A stretch of 64,000 nt of DNA from DSYU01 sp963827605 (GCA_963827605.1 CAWHBK010000002.1:62001-126000); one strand, 5' to 3'. Positions 36,546 to 49,365 are shown, numbered from the stretch's first letter. The notes: generated by a model from the letters alone, not told the origin. Numbers and translations: made by a program.

Positions 36546-37178
36546 GTGGACGAAAAACAAGCCATTGCTCGTCTAAAACAAGGTGATCTGGGTGGGTTGG
36601 AAGCGCTGGTGCGTATGTACCAGCTTCAGGCGGTGCGGGCTGCCTGCATGATTGTGGGCGACCGCGACCTGGCTGAGGATATCGTGCAAAACGCCTTTAT
36701 CCGAGCGGGTGAGCGAATCGAGCAGTTCGACGCGCGGCGCCCGTTTGGACCCTGGTTCACCCGCAGCGTGGTCAATGATGCGGTCAAAGCCGCCAACCGG
36801 CAGAAGCGGATGGTTTCTCTGGATCAGGAAACTGGTGAGGGACTGTGGGATCAGATCTATCCCAAAAATCTTGTTGATCCTCAAGCCCTCCCGGAGGAGC
36901 AGGTCGAATGCAAAGAAACTGCCCGAACCGTCTGGCAAGCACTGCAAAAGCTGCCACCTAACCAACGCGCGGTCATTATCCTGCGCTATTACCTAGACAT
37001 GCGGGAAGATGAGATGACCGCGGAGCTGCACAGTCCACCGGGCACGATCAAGTGGTGGCTGTATGCCGCCCGTCAACGCCTGGCAAAGCTGCTGCGTCCA
37101 TTGCGACCATCCGATCCGCCCACTTTCGAACTCCAATCCCAACCGGAACGTGACCGGGTAGCGGGAGGGAAACGATGA
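36546..37178 (+). CDS. ECF RNA polymerase sigma factor
   Basis: An ECF sigma-70 factor of about 210 residues. Region 2: LEALVRMYQLQAVRAACMIV and GDRDLAEDIVQNAFIRAGER, then FGPWFTRSVVNDAVKAANRQ. Region 4: ALQKLPPNQRAVIILRYYLD and TIKWWLYAARQRLAKLLRPL. I prefer the GTG at 36546 (VDEKQAIARLKQGD), which fits the family N-terminus and follows GAAAGG; in-frame ATGs farther upstream are possible. Its stop overlaps the ATG of the next gene, a membrane protein likely to be its anti-sigma factor. Confidence 0.88.
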   Translation: MDEKQAIARLKQGDLGGLEALVRMYQLQAVRAACMIVGDRDLAEDIVQNAFIRAGERIEQFDARRPFGPWFTRSVVNDAVKAANRQKRMVSLDQETGEGLWDQIYPKNLVDPQALPEEQVECKETARTVWQALQKLPPNQRAVIILRYYLDMREDEMTAELHSPPGTIKWWLYAARQRLAKLLRPLRPSDPPTFELQSQPERDRVAGGKR

Positions 37179-37970
37179 ACGAAAAACAGCGAAAACGCGT
37201 AATCCATCACCTGGCCGAAGCGTTAGTCACGGACGAAATCGATCTGTGGCCCGCGATTCGGGAACGTTTTGAGACGAGCAAGCATTCTACAACTCAAGGA
37301 GACATTTCTATGAACGCGAAGCTTGCTCGCCGCCGTCGCCTGGCGACTGCTATTCTGCTTACCCTTTTGCTCGTCAGCGCCCTGCTTTTTGCCACCCCGC
37401 AGGGGCGCGCCTGGGCGCAAGATGTTTTACAGTTCTTCACCCGCGCGGAGGCCGACAAACTGCCGGTGCAATCCTGGCAACTGACTCCCGCTCCAGAAAT
37501 CGCTGTACCGGACCCTTCCAGTATCACGGACGCCTACCTACCGGTGGCGGCGGTTGAGCAGCAGGCTGGTTTTGATGTGCTTGAACCCACCTGGCTGCCC
37601 GAGAGTTTATCCTTCGCTGGCGCCAGCCTGGAAACAGAGCATCCGGTCGCCAGGTTGTTCTACCAGTACATCGAAACAAACGGGCTAGGGCTACGGGAAG
37701 AGCAATTCAAACAAACGGACGCATGTGCTTTGTGCGGAATGGTCGGAGAAAGCGCAGCAATAGAAACGGTACAAATTGGGAACAATCCAGGAGAATATGT
37801 GCAAGGCGTCTGGAAGCTGACCGATGCTGGCCCGGTCTGGGAGTTCTGATCCTTATCTGCAGACCTTACGCTGGCAGGCCAACGGCATGGCCTTTGAACT
37901 CCTTTACATGGGCCCGCCCGATTCCGTTACCAGGGCAGACCTGATCGCCATCGCCGAGAGTCTTAAGTAA
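37175..37970 (+). CDS. Putative anti-sigma factor, DUF4367-like (frameshifted)
   Basis: A membrane protein of about 264 residues, coupled to the ECF sigma gene by an ATGA overlap. Residues 1-45 are a cytosolic head, followed by one membrane helix (RLATAILLTLLLVSALLFAT). The outer part has FDVLEPTWLPESLSFAGA and, after a frame change near 37853, WQANGMAFELLYMGPP and DLIAIAESLK, typical of DUF4367 domains. The position, single helix and extracytoplasmic domain support a sigma-restraining role; this is inference. Confidence 0.72.
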
Positions 37971-37996
37971 GCTTGCAGCCAGCTTAGCAAGTATAC

Positions 37997-38035
37997 GTAC
38001 TGCGAGGTTGTACACCTCGCAGTACTATTTTTTTT
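37997..38035 (+). terminator. Rho-independent terminator of the sigma/anti-sigma operon
   Basis: GTACTGCGAGGT (37997-38008) pairs with ACCTCGCAGTAC (38014-38025), followed by a run of about eight T. Confidence 0.9.
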
Positions 38036-38140
38036 ATCCGTATCATCCGTGCCGATCCGTGTCCCCCTTCTTCTCTCCCGAACCCCAATTCCCCATTATA
38101 ATAACCCCCACGAACCTTAAATCCTTAAAACGGACACGCT

Positions 38141-39696
38141 ATGCATCGAAAAACATTGTATGTGGCAGTCTTCTTCTCCGGGCTCACCTCATTAGCGGTT
38201 GAAATGGCCGCCTCGCGCCTGCTGGGCAACTATTTTGGCGCCAGCAACCTGGTGTGGGCCAGTGTCATCGGGCTGATCCTCATCTACCTGACCGCCGGCT
38301 ACTTCCTGGGCGGTTACTGGGCCGACCGCTCGCCGCATTACAGCACCTTTTTCCGCATCCTGTTGTGGGGCGCTTTCTTCATTGGCCTGGTGCCCGTGAT
38401 CGCCCGGCCGGTGCTGCGGTTTGCCGCCAGCGCCTTCGACGAGCTGCAGATGGGCGTCCTGTTTGGCTCGTTTGTCGCCATCCTGGTGCTGTTCATCGTG
38501 CCGATCACCCTGCTGGGCACCGCCTCGCCCTTCGCCATCCGCCTGGCGATCCAGGATGCGCGCCGCGCCGGGCGCACCTCGGGTGACATTTACAGCATCT
38601 CCACGCTGGGCTCGTTTATCGGCACCTTCCTGCCGGTGCTGCTGCTCATCCCCACTGTCGGCACCTACCGCACCTTTCTGATCATCTCGGGGCTGCTGCT
38701 GGTGGTGGCCTTGTTCTGCCTGTGGCGCACCAGCGGATGGCGCATGGCCGCGCCCTACCTGCTGATGCCGCTGATCATCCTGGTGCTGGGCATCCTCGGC
38801 CTGCGCGGGACGGATAAAACCGCCCAGGGCATGATTTACGAAGGCGAGTCGGCTTACAATTACATCCAGGTGCTAGAATATGGGGATGTGCGCGTGCTGC
38901 GCCTGAACGAAGGCCAGGGCATGCACTCCATGTACAGCCCCACCCTGCAAAACTTCCACGGCCCCTGGGAACAGGTGCTGGCCGCGCCTTTCTTCAACCC
39001 CGCCCCTTACGACCCGGCTAAGATCAAGCGCATGGCCATCGTCGGGCTGGCGGCGGGGACAACGGCCCGCGCTGCCAGCGCGGTCTATCCGGGCATCCAG
39101 ATTGACGGTATCGAGATCGACCCGGAGATTGTGTCGGTGGCCCGGGAGTATTTTGGCATGACCGAGCCCAATCTCAACGTGATCGTCCAGGATGGGCGGG
39201 TTGGGCTGCGCAAGAGCCGCGAGAAATACCAGATCATCAGCGTAGACGCCTACCGCCCGCCCTACATCCCCTGGCACATGACCACCCAGGAGTTCTTTCA
39301 AATCGCCCGCGACCACCTCACCGAAGACGGCGTGCTGGTGATCAACGTTGGCCGCGGACCCAACGACCGCCGCCTGATCAACGCCTTCGCTTCTACCATC
39401 GGCGCGGTTTTTCCCTCGGTGTACGTGATGGATGTACCCGGGACCTTCAATTCGGTCCTCTACGCCACCGTCCAGCCTACCGATCTGGCCAACCTGGACG
39501 CCAACCTGGCTTCCTGAGCAGCCGCGGCGGCACCCCGCCCCTGCTGCTCGAACCGGTTCAGACCGCGCTGGCCAATATCCAGCCCACCCCACCCGCCGGA
39601 TTGGTTTTCACGGATGACCTGGCGCCCATCGAGTGGATCACCAACGCAATTGTGATGGACTTTTTCCTGGCCGGAGACATGGAGCAGCTGCAATGA
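38141..39696 (+). CDS. Membrane-fused spermidine-synthase-like protein (frameshifted)
   Basis: About 518 residues. The first 210 hold around seven membrane helices (FFSGLTSLAVEMAASRLLGN, ITLLGTASPFAIRLAI). A Rossmann domain of the spermidine-synthase superfamily follows (MAIVGLAAGTTARAASAVYP, IDGIEIDPEIVSVAREYFG, IISVDAYRPPYIPWHMTTQE). The frame shifts near 39512, after which the canonical tail continues (GLVFTDDLAPIEWITNAIVM) to TGA 39694-39696, overlapping the next ATG. The true substrate of such fused proteins is generally unproven; aminopropyl or methyl transfer is possible. Confidence 0.85.
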
Positions 39697-40354
39697 AACC
39701 AACCCTCACCCGCATTATCTCCTGGCTGATCACCCTCATCGTGCCCTTCTTCCTGCTGATGACCGCCATCCGCGCGTTGTTTACCCCGCTTTACCCGCAG
39801 GTGGTTTACCGGCTGCCGGGTTTCCCGCAGGATGAGTACGGCTTTTCCCTCGAAGACCGCCTGCACTGGTCGCGCATCTCCATCGAATACCTGCTCAACA
39901 GCGCGGGCATCGATTACCTGGCCGGACCAACGGCTGCATCGACGACCAGCCGCTGTACAACGAGCGCGAGCTCAGCCACATGCTGGATGTAAAAATCGTG
40001 TACCAGAAAATGGTCGTCGCCTGGGTGATCCTGCTAGTAAGCCTGGCGGCGCTGGGCCTGTGGGCCTGGCGCGGGAAGTGGCTGCCCGCCTTCCTGCGCG
40101 CCCTGGCCAACGGCGGAAAACTGACCATCGGCATCGTTGTTTTCATCCTGGCCGCGGTGGCCATCAGCTTCAACGGGCTGTTCACCGCCTTCCACCGCAT
40201 CTTCTTCAGCGGCAATTCCTGGTTGTTCCTATTTTCCGATACGCTCATCCGCCTCTTTCCCCTGCCTTTCTGGGAAATCGGCTTTATCATCGTCGGCGTC
40301 ATCACGCTGGCAGGCGCGGTCCTCCTGATCTGGTTTGGACGTAAATTCGCATAA
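39693..40354 (+). CDS. Integral membrane protein, DUF1461/TIGR01906 family (frameshifted)
   Basis: A membrane protein of about 220 residues with four helices. Family marks are FSLEDRLHWSRISIEYLLNS, YNERELSHMLDVKIVYQKM, AFHRIFFSGNSWLFLFSDTL and IRLFPLPFWEIGFIIVGVIT. A frame change lies between about 39915 and 39950. The function of DUF1461 is not known. Its ATG overlaps the stop of the spermidine-synthase-like gene, so the two are coupled. Confidence 0.82.
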
Positions 40355-40361
40355 GGAGACA

Positions 40362-40404
40362 AGAGGGCGGTTTTGTGCAGCCAGGCTGCACAAAACCGCC
40401 CTCT
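40362..40404. terminator. Bidirectional terminator hairpin
   Basis: Perfect 21-bp inverted repeat (40362-40382 with 40384-40404) between the convergent DUF1461 and apgM genes. Confidence 0.75.
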
Positions 40405-40447
40405 CCTATCTTCTGAAAAGGATGGCAAGGGGATGGGAAAAAGTTCC

Positions 40448-41660
40448 CTACGCCCCGAACTTGGTCAGGCGCTGCGCGTGCGCAAGGGCCAGCGGCATGG
40501 CTTCCAGCGAGTTGATCGTTCCCAGCCCGCCCATGGCGCAAGCTGCGCTCGCCAAATTGGGTCTGGGTATCCGGGCGGACGGTGGCGGGGGCCGAGAGCA
40601 GGAACGGCACCGGGTGCCATGAATGCGACTTGAGCTTGGCCGGAGTCGAGTGGTCGCCGGTGATGATCAGCACATCCGGGTTGAGCTTCAACAGGCCGGG
40701 CAGCGCCTCGTCGACCGTCTCGATCACGTGCGACTTTGCGCATCGAAGTTGCCGTCTTCGCCGTAGCTGTCGGTCTTCTTGATGTGCACAAAGAAGAAGT
40801 CATAATCGTTCCACACCCGCTCAACGGCCTTGAACTCGTCCGCCGGGGTTTCGCCTTCGAACTGGACGATATCCATCCCCACCAGCGAAGAAACGCCCTT
40901 GTACATGGGGTACACCGCCACGCACGCGGCGCGCAGGTTATAGTTCTCTTTGAAGGCTTCCAGGCGCGGGTCGGTGGCAAAACCGCGCAGCGTCAGGCAG
41001 TTGGCCTTGGGCTGGTCGGCCAGGATTTTCTTGGCTTCGGCCACCCACTGGTTGAACAGATCGGCCGTCTTCTGCGCCTCGGGCACTTTGGCGACCACAT
41101 CCAGCGGGGCCACGCCCGTGCGCTGCGGATCGGTCTCTTCCAGTTCGGGGCTCAGGCCGTCGCCGCGCATTACCAGCGCGAAGCGGTATTCTTTCACGTG
41201 CTTGGCCTCGATTACCACGCCAGGCAGCTGGATCGCCTTTAGCTTTTCGATCAGCGGTGCGGCTTCTTCGCTGGCAATGCGGCCCGCGCGCCGGTCGGTG
41301 ATGATGCCTTCGCCGTCGATGGTGCAGAAGTTGCCGCGCACAGCCACGTCGCCGCGATGGACAAACATACCCACGCCAAGCGCTTCCAGCACGCCGCGCC
41401 CAACCTCGCGTTCCACCGGGTTATAGCCAAACAGCGACAGGTGCGCCGGGCCCGATCCGGGGGTGATGCCGTAATCGATCGGCAGGGTCTGGCCCAACAT
41501 GCCTTCCGCCGCCAGGCGGTCCATATTGGGAGTCTGCGCCGTTTCCAGCTCGGTCTTGCCACCGGGCGTCATCGGCAGCCCGCCCAGCCCATCCATCACC
41601 AGCATCACGATTTTCGTATTGGCCGGGGTCAATAATGAATGTGATATTCTTGAAAGTCAT
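40448..41660 (-). CDS. apgM: Cofactor-independent phosphoglycerate mutase, archaeal type (frameshifted)
   Basis: An alkaline-phosphatase-superfamily enzyme interconverting 2- and 3-phosphoglycerate, about 404 residues. Metal-site blocks are VMLVMDGLGGLPM, GPAHLSLFGYNPVEREVGRG and LIITGDHSTPAKLKSHSWHP. GVSSLVGMDIVQFEGETPAD and FVHIKKTDSYGEDG are also typical. Frame changes lie near 41625, 40735 and 40555. I infer the ATG at 41660, preceded by GAAGGAA; the end EAMPLALAHAQRLTKFGA stops at 40448. This is a core glycolysis enzyme, so the frameshifts are likely errors. Confidence 0.88.
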
Positions 41661-41760
41661 AGTGAGGTTCCTTCTCGAAGAGGATCAAAAATGTAGCGCA
41701 AGAATGTAACCTCTTGCGCTACAAAACGGTTCATGAACGGCTGCTGTTTGGAAAATTCGC

Positions 41761-42876
41761 TTACCGGATGGCCGGCGGGTTCTCCCGGTCAGCAGACGGA
41801 TCGAACAGGTGGAAGTTGTCCATGTTGAAGACAACCTGAACCTGGTCGCCAATCTGGAAGCGGGTGCGCGGGTCAACGCGGGCGACGAAGCTGTTCTTGC
41901 CGCTGACCAGGTAGAGGAAGATTTCGTTACCCATCAACTCGGTCACATCCACTTTGGCCTCAACCGGTTCAGCATGGATGCCTGGAGGAGCAAACATGGG
42001 GTTGTGGATATCTTCGGGGCGGATGCCAAAGATGACGTCTTTGCCCACATAGGGCATATAAAGGCTCGGCGCGGTTCTCAGGGATCTTGAGCGCGAAATC
42101 GCCGGTATCGACGAACAGGTTGTTGCCATCTTTGCGCAGCGTGGCCGGGGAAGAAGTTCATCGCCGGGGAGCCGATGAAACCGGCCACGAACAGGTTGGC
42201 GGGTTTGTCATACAGCACCTGCGGGGTATCGAGCTGCTGCAGAATGCCCTTGTTCATGACCGCGATGCGGGTCGCCATGGTCATGGCCTCGATCTGATCG
42301 TGGGTCACGTAGATGAAGGTGGTCTGCAGGCGCTGGTGCAGCTTGCTGATCTCGGCGCGGGTCTGAACGCGCAGCTTGGCATCCAGGTTCGACAGCGGTT
42401 CGTCGAAGAGGAACACCTTTGGCTCGCGCACGATTGCGCGACCAACCGCCACGCGCTGGCGCTGACCGCCGGACAGCTCGCGCGGTTTGCGCTTGAGCAG
42501 GCCTTCGATGCCCAGGATCTCGGCCGCTTCTTCGACACGGCGCTTGATCTCATCCTTCGGCACTTTGCGCAGCTTCAGGCCGAAGGCCATGTTGTCGAAG
42601 ACGGTCATGTGCGGATAGAGCGCGTAGGACTGGAAAACCATGGCGATGTCGCGATCCTTGGGAGGAACATCGTTTACCACATGGTCTCCAATTAAAATCC
42701 GTCCCAGCGAAATCTCTTCCAGACCGGCCAGACAACGCAGCGCAGTGGTCTTACCACAGCCGGAAGGGCCAACCAGATACAAGGAACTCTTTGTCCTCAA
42801 TCTCAATGTTCAGGTCATTGAGCGCGGTAAAATCACCAAACTTCTTCGTTACATGATCGTACGTAACACTAGCCAT
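41761..42876 (-). CDS. ABC transporter ATP-binding protein, MalK/UgpC/MsmX type (frameshifted)
   Basis: An ATPase subunit of about 371 residues for carbohydrate ABC importers. Walker A is GPSGCGKTTALRCLAG, the Q-loop is in MVFQSYALYPHMTVFDNMAF, the signature is ELSGGQRQRVAVGRAI, Walker B VFLFDEPLSNLDAKL and the switch His in FIYVTHDQIEAMTMA. The C-terminal TOBE region contains VGKDVIFGIRPEDIHNP. Frame changes lie near 42785, 42150 and 42085. No permease or binding protein is adjacent, so it may serve several distant sugar transporters, as MsmX does. A strong promoter precedes it. Confidence 0.9.
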
Positions 42877-42913
42877 AGTTGTTCACTCCTCTCTGAACGA
42901 ATATAGTGACTTT

Positions 42914-42941
42914 ATTATAGTCCAGCTAACAAAATTGTCAA
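42914..42941 (-). promoter_or_regulatory. Sigma-70-type promoter of the ABC ATPase gene
   Basis: On the minus strand TTGACA and TATAAT are separated by 16 bp, 38 bases from the start codon. The rest of 42942-43193, before mutS, shows only an imperfect hairpin near 42971-43007. Confidence 0.75.
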
Positions 42942-43193
42942 ACGATTTTCTGGCGGGAATACAAGAAATAAATGCAGTCCAGGCGGTTTCACCACCTGGG
43001 CTGCATTCCTGGCTTCCTGGCGCCCACGCTCTGAGGATGTGAAGGATTAATACGCGAATATAACGAATGTCGCGAATACGGAAAACCGCCGCCTCGCCCT
43101 GTTTCCAGGTATACTTCATTACCATCCAAAATTCCCTAGAACAATTGTCCTAGAAGTCTTGTATTCTCCGCCAGGACGGCATACAATTTGACC

Positions 43194-45885
<2,692 letters not shown>

Positions 45886-45917
45886 TCCGTGAAATCCGTG
45901 GCATAATCCGTTGTCAG

Positions 45918-45986
45918 CTGTCACCGATTGAGGCATTGAATAAAATATATGAGTGGCCGAAGAAGTATGTGGGGAAAGACAAGTAG
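45918..45986 (+). pseudogene. Duplicated mutS 3' end
   Basis: It encodes LSPIEALNKIYEWPKKYVGK, then DK and a stop. The first 40 bases match 45724-45763 inside mutS with about six differences. It lies directly after the inverted-repeat element, so it looks like either the displaced original tail or part of a second, lost mutS copy. Confidence 0.65.
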
Positions 45987-46040
45987 TTGTTATTTACAGA
46001 ACTCTCGAATGCAACCTCGCACCACATTATATCTAAATCA

Positions 46041-47114
46041 TTACTTCATCTTTTCAACATGCCCGGTGTTAACGTCAACTGACCACTGGTCATTTTGATC
46101 ACAGCCATCCCTCAAATAAAGGCGAAGTTTTACGGGGTCTTTCCATTCCATTTCTTGACATCCAAAAAATACCTCATTTCCTGTTTCTGCCGCCACATCT
46201 TTAACCAATAGTCGGTATTCAGGCGTCGCACCCGCCTCAACAATAAATATCGAGAAACGCCCACATTCCCATTTATCTAGATCGCTATTCTCACAGGAAT
46301 AGAAAGCTATTCTCTTGTTATCTGGGGACCATGCACCACCCCCATTACGCTGGTTCTTCGGTGGCAGCTTAATGATGGTATCACTCCAATCATACAGACG
46401 AATCAAGTGTATTTCAGGGTTCCAGGCAGTAGCTTTAAAAAGATATTTTCCATTTGGAGAGAAGATAAACTCATGAAAACCCCATTCAGAAATCTGCTTG
46501 GAAAATTCACCGGATAGTAAGTTTAATCGTGCCAGGTTCCTTCCAGTAAAAAAACCAGGACTGGCACCATCAGAACAACAGACGCCTATGCTTAAATACA
46601 CGTATGGTTCATTTGGTAGCCAAAAGATTGGTTCATAGGAAACATCCGAATATGAATGCCCAACCAGATCTGCTTGAGTAGGTCGGATATCCCATACCAG
46701 CTTTCCATCTGTACTTACAATACGTGTGGTGTAGAATGAAGTGAGTGATTTTGGATCAAAGGCATCTATCTCTAAGACTCCCCAATCCCATTGCCCATCT
46801 GGTGATTTCCCCCTTGTAACAGACTTATAGTCATCCAGCCTATCCATCCAAATGGGTATAACTGTAGTGTTTGGTGTTACGGTAGGTATCAACGTAACAG
46901 TAGCCGTTGGTATCAAAGTAACGGTGGGCTGTACTGTAAAAGTAATAGTAGGTGTATTTTCCGGGGTACTGGTTGAAGCCGCTGTAGGAGAGGGCTGGAC
47001 GTAAGCTATAGTGCTTGTAATACTTAGTGCTTTATCGGTTGGCGGTGGCTGAGGAGGAGCCACTGAACAACTTGTTATAAGAACAACGAAAAAGAAGGCC
47101 AGAAGCAGTTTCAT
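46041..47114 (-). CDS. Lipoprotein with beta-propeller-like domain
   Basis: A 357-residue lipoprotein: signal peptide with lipobox ending LLAFFFVVLITSC, then a Thr/Pro-rich stalk (TPTITFTVQPTVTLIPTAT and similar repeats). The globular part resembles a TolB/WD40-like propeller (FSPNGKYLFKATAWNPE, AWSPDNKRIAFYSCENSD). It should sit on the outer face of the membrane. Base composition is clearly more AT-rich than the flanking genes, hinting at transfer. Function unknown. Confidence 0.75.
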   Translation of the reverse strand: MKLLLAFFFVVLITSCSVAPPQPPPTDKALSITSTIAYVQPSPTAASTSTPENTPTITFTVQPTVTLIPTATVTLIPTVTPNTTVIPIWMDRLDDYKSVTRGKSPDGQWDWGVLEIDAFDPKSLTSFYTTRIVSTDGKLVWDIRPTQADLVGHSYSDVSYEPIFWLPNEPYVYLSIGVCCSDGASPGFFTGRNLARLNLLSGEFSKQISEWGFHEFIFSPNGKYLFKATAWNPEIHLIRLYDWSDTIIKLPPKNQRNGGGAWSPDNKRIAFYSCENSDLDKWECGRFSIFIVEAGATPEYRLLVKDVAAETGNEVFFGCQEMEWKDPVKLRLYLRDGCDQNDQWSVDVNTGHVEKMK

Positions 47115-47353
47115 AATTATACAAATCCGCTATAAATTTTCTCGTCGCTTGAGAGATAAAAGAATAGAAGCTTATTTATTATCGCTGAGTTCATCAAATC
47201 ATAGGGCGTTTTTTGTCGATTTTGTTTATATTGTGCGATGCGATAATGAGTGTCAGGCTCGTAGCCACCAACATAACGCCTAGGCCTTCTATTAGTCATA
47301 ATGATTGCACATCACCAACCAATAATGTTGCAGGGAGTGCATATTGTGCGAGG

Positions 47354-47387
47354 ATGATCGAAACCGCCAACATCCTGCACCATGCCC
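47354..47387 (+). pseudogene. Small mutS fragment
   Basis: 34 bases match 45234-45267 of mutS with two differences and encode MIETANILHHA. The flanks are unrelated and AT-rich. The rest of 47115-47453 has no gene I trust. Confidence 0.6.
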
Positions 47388-47453
47388 CGCCACCGGTCCA
47401 TAGTAAAATAAGCCCCAAATATACAACCGCATGTTCCAATAAAGGATGATCCC

Positions 47454-48305
47454 TTGAACAACCGCCAAACAAACCGCCTGCTGGGCTATCCAGACGACGC
47501 CCGGCTTTTGATTATCAACGCCGATGATTTTGGGATGTGCAATTCCGTCAACGAGGCCATCACGCGCACGCTGCTGGCAGGCGTGGTCCGTTCCACGACC
47601 CTGATGGTGCCCTGTCCCTGGGCTTTGCACGCCATGCGTTTCCTGGCGGAGCATCCCGAAATGCCCTTTGGGGTCCACCTGACCATCATCAGCGACCCGC
47701 TGGATTACCGCTGGGGCCCGGTGAGCCCCAGGGAAAAGGTGCCCTCCCTGGTCGATGGCGCGGGCTATTTCTATGATTTTGACGCGATGCCGGTACTGCG
47801 CGCTGAGGCGAAGTTGGACCAGCTGGATGTGGAATTCCGGGCGCAGATCGAAGCCGTGCTGGCAGCCGGGCTCCAGCCCACGCACCTGGATTGGCACGCG
47901 CTGCGCTTCGCGGACCGGACGGATATTTTTGACCTGATGGCCCGGCTGGCAAAAGAATACGGGCTGGCGCTGCGCGTGATCGGGCGGCCCGCGATTGAAA
48001 AACTGCAAAGCCAGGGTTTGCCCACCATCGATTACGACTTTTTGGACAGCTACGGTATCGATCCGGCCAATAAGCCCGCCCATTATGCGCGGCTGCTGCG
48101 CGAGCTGCCCGCCGGTCTGAGCGAGTGGGCCGTCCACCCGGGCCTCGACAATGCTGAGCTGCTGTCGATCGAACCGGGTGGGAACCACGTGCGCCAGGCG
48201 GATTTTGATTTTTGGACCTCTCCCCAGGCAAAAGAACTCGTCAAAGCCGAAGGCATCATTCTGTTGGATTATCGCGCGTTACAGGAATTTTGGCAGGCAA
48301 AGTAA
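47454..48305 (+). CDS. YdjC/ChbG-family carbohydrate deacetylase
   Basis: A 283-residue protein of the YdjC family, metal-dependent deacetylases acting on N-acetylated sugars or oligosaccharides. Motifs are LLIINADDFGMCNSVNEAI (metal-binding Asp), MPFGVHLTIISDP (His) and LQPTHLDWHALRFADRTDIF (His). EWAVHPGLDN near the C-terminus is also conserved. A TTG at 47454 follows AAGGATG and gives the best start. It is followed by a repeat block. Neighbouring genes do not reveal the sugar. Confidence 0.87.
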   Translation: MNNRQTNRLLGYPDDARLLIINADDFGMCNSVNEAITRTLLAGVVRSTTLMVPCPWALHAMRFLAEHPEMPFGVHLTIISDPLDYRWGPVSPREKVPSLVDGAGYFYDFDAMPVLRAEAKLDQLDVEFRAQIEAVLAAGLQPTHLDWHALRFADRTDIFDLMARLAKEYGLALRVIGRPAIEKLQSQGLPTIDYDFLDSYGIDPANKPAHYARLLRELPAGLSEWAVHPGLDNAELLSIEPGGNHVRQADFDFWTSPQAKELVKAEGIILLDYRALQEFWQAK

Positions 48306-48349
48306 ACGGCATCAATCGACACCGAGCCACCGGGAACCAGTCCGCGGGA

Positions 48350-48500
48350 CAATAGTCCCCGTGCTAACAGAAGATAAAAAGCCTGGATAAACCAGGCTCG
48401 GTTGAAGCAGTACAATTTTAAACTCCAGTGCTTTGGGACGAATAGTCCGCGTGCTACGCTGAGATTAAAAGCCTGGATAAACCAGGCTCCGGTAGAACCG
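48350..48500. repeat. Two tandem copies of a hairpin-bearing repeat
   Basis: Two similar units 90 bp apart each contain AATAGTCC, GTGCTA and AAAAGCCTGGATAAACCAGG. The AGCCTGG/CCAGGCT hairpins are at 48380-48398 and 48470-48488. On the minus strand each is followed by TTTTA or TTTTTA, like a terminator. They fill the space between YdjC and the DinB gene. Confidence 0.65.
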
Positions 48501-48543
48501 TTGGTTTCCACCTCAAATCCCACGCAACCCGGCGACGCCGGGC

Positions 48544-49134
48544 TTACACCTTCCCTCTAGCCCCGGCGCTGGCCGCCGGGGATACTGGAAATCCCCGCTC
48601 CCCCCTCACCCGCTGCGCCTGCTGCAAATGGTTCTGCTCGTGCGCCAGTACCGCGTTGAACCACGTCCCCAGTGAAAAGCGCAGGCGCTCCGAAACCGGC
48701 GAGGCGATCTTGATCTTTACCAGGTCCAGCCCCTCGGCGTCCCGCGCGCAGGCGATCAGCCGCGCCTGGTCTTCCGCGAACTGCTTGCAGGTGTGCGCAT
48801 ACTCGGGTTCTGCCTGCGGGCGATAAATCCCCGGCGACTGCGACTTCACCGGCGCTTTTGGCTCCAACCCGTACACGAACAGGCGGTCGAACAGCGGGTA
48901 GCGGAACGGCCCCGCCGAGCGCAGCCCCTGCTCTTTTCCCCGCTGGATGGCCGCTTCCAGGCGCGGCAGCACCAGCCCATTAACCGTGTTGATATGGTTG
49001 ACGCAGCGCGCGATCGGCCAGCTTTTCACCGACGGCGACCAGGTCCACTGCGCCTCGTCCAACCCGTCCAGCAGTTTTTCCATCTCCGCTTGCACCTGCT
49101 CAAAAGCCGCCATCCAACGACCGGTATTATTCAT
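48544..49134 (-). CDS. DinB family protein
   Basis: A 196-residue four-helix-bundle protein of the DinB/YfiT type. Metal-binding histidines appear in RCVNHINTVNGL and VLAHEQNHLQQAQRV. DinB-fold proteins include thiol-dependent transferases using bacillithiol or mycothiol, and many of unknown function. AGGAAAAGGGAAA precedes the ATG. A short hydrophobic ORF overlaps its start by eight bases. Confidence 0.85.
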   Translation of the reverse strand: MNNTGRWMAAFEQVQAEMEKLLDGLDEAQWTWSPSVKSWPIARCVNHINTVNGLVLPRLEAAIQRGKEQGLRSAGPFRYPLFDRLFVYGLEPKAPVKSQSPGIYRPQAEPEYAHTCKQFAEDQARLIACARDAEGLDLVKIKIASPVSERLRFSLGTWFNAVLAHEQNHLQQAQRVRGERGFPVSPAASAGARGKV

Positions 49135-49237
49135 TTTCCCTTTTCCTCATTGCGATCCCCCCCGCCGCCAGCGCCGTGCCCAGCAGCATCACCCCCCGCT
49201 CGCACCGTATCCTTCTCCGCTCAAAGCTGTCCTCCAT
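49127..49237 (-). CDS. Possible small single-helix membrane protein
   Basis: A 36-residue frame: MEDSFERRRIRCERG, then VMLLGTALAAGGIAMRKREN. One hydrophobic helix is flanked by basic residues. AAGGG lies upstream, and the stop overlaps the DinB start by eight bases, as in coupled genes. No homology is known to me. Nothing else is seen up to the fur promoter. Confidence 0.35.
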   Translation of the reverse strand: MEDSFERRRIRCERGVMLLGTALAAGGIAMRKRENE

Positions 49238-49365
49238 TGACCCTTTCCACCCTTTTTCGCCGCGCAGTTCATCTGCGTTCTGGTTCTCCTGGCCCGCAAG
49301 CAGCCAGACCATTATCAATATTATCAATGATAACCAAAAAGAACAACTTTTTCCGCAATTCGAAC

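Noticed and set aside
47117..47299. 60-codon frame upstream of the lipoprotein
   Set aside because: No ribosome site, AT-rich region where chance frames are short but common, no recognisable similarity. Not strong enough to list.
48350..48500. CRISPR-like array
   Set aside because: Only two imperfect units with a 90-bp period and no spacer structure; no cas genes nearby.
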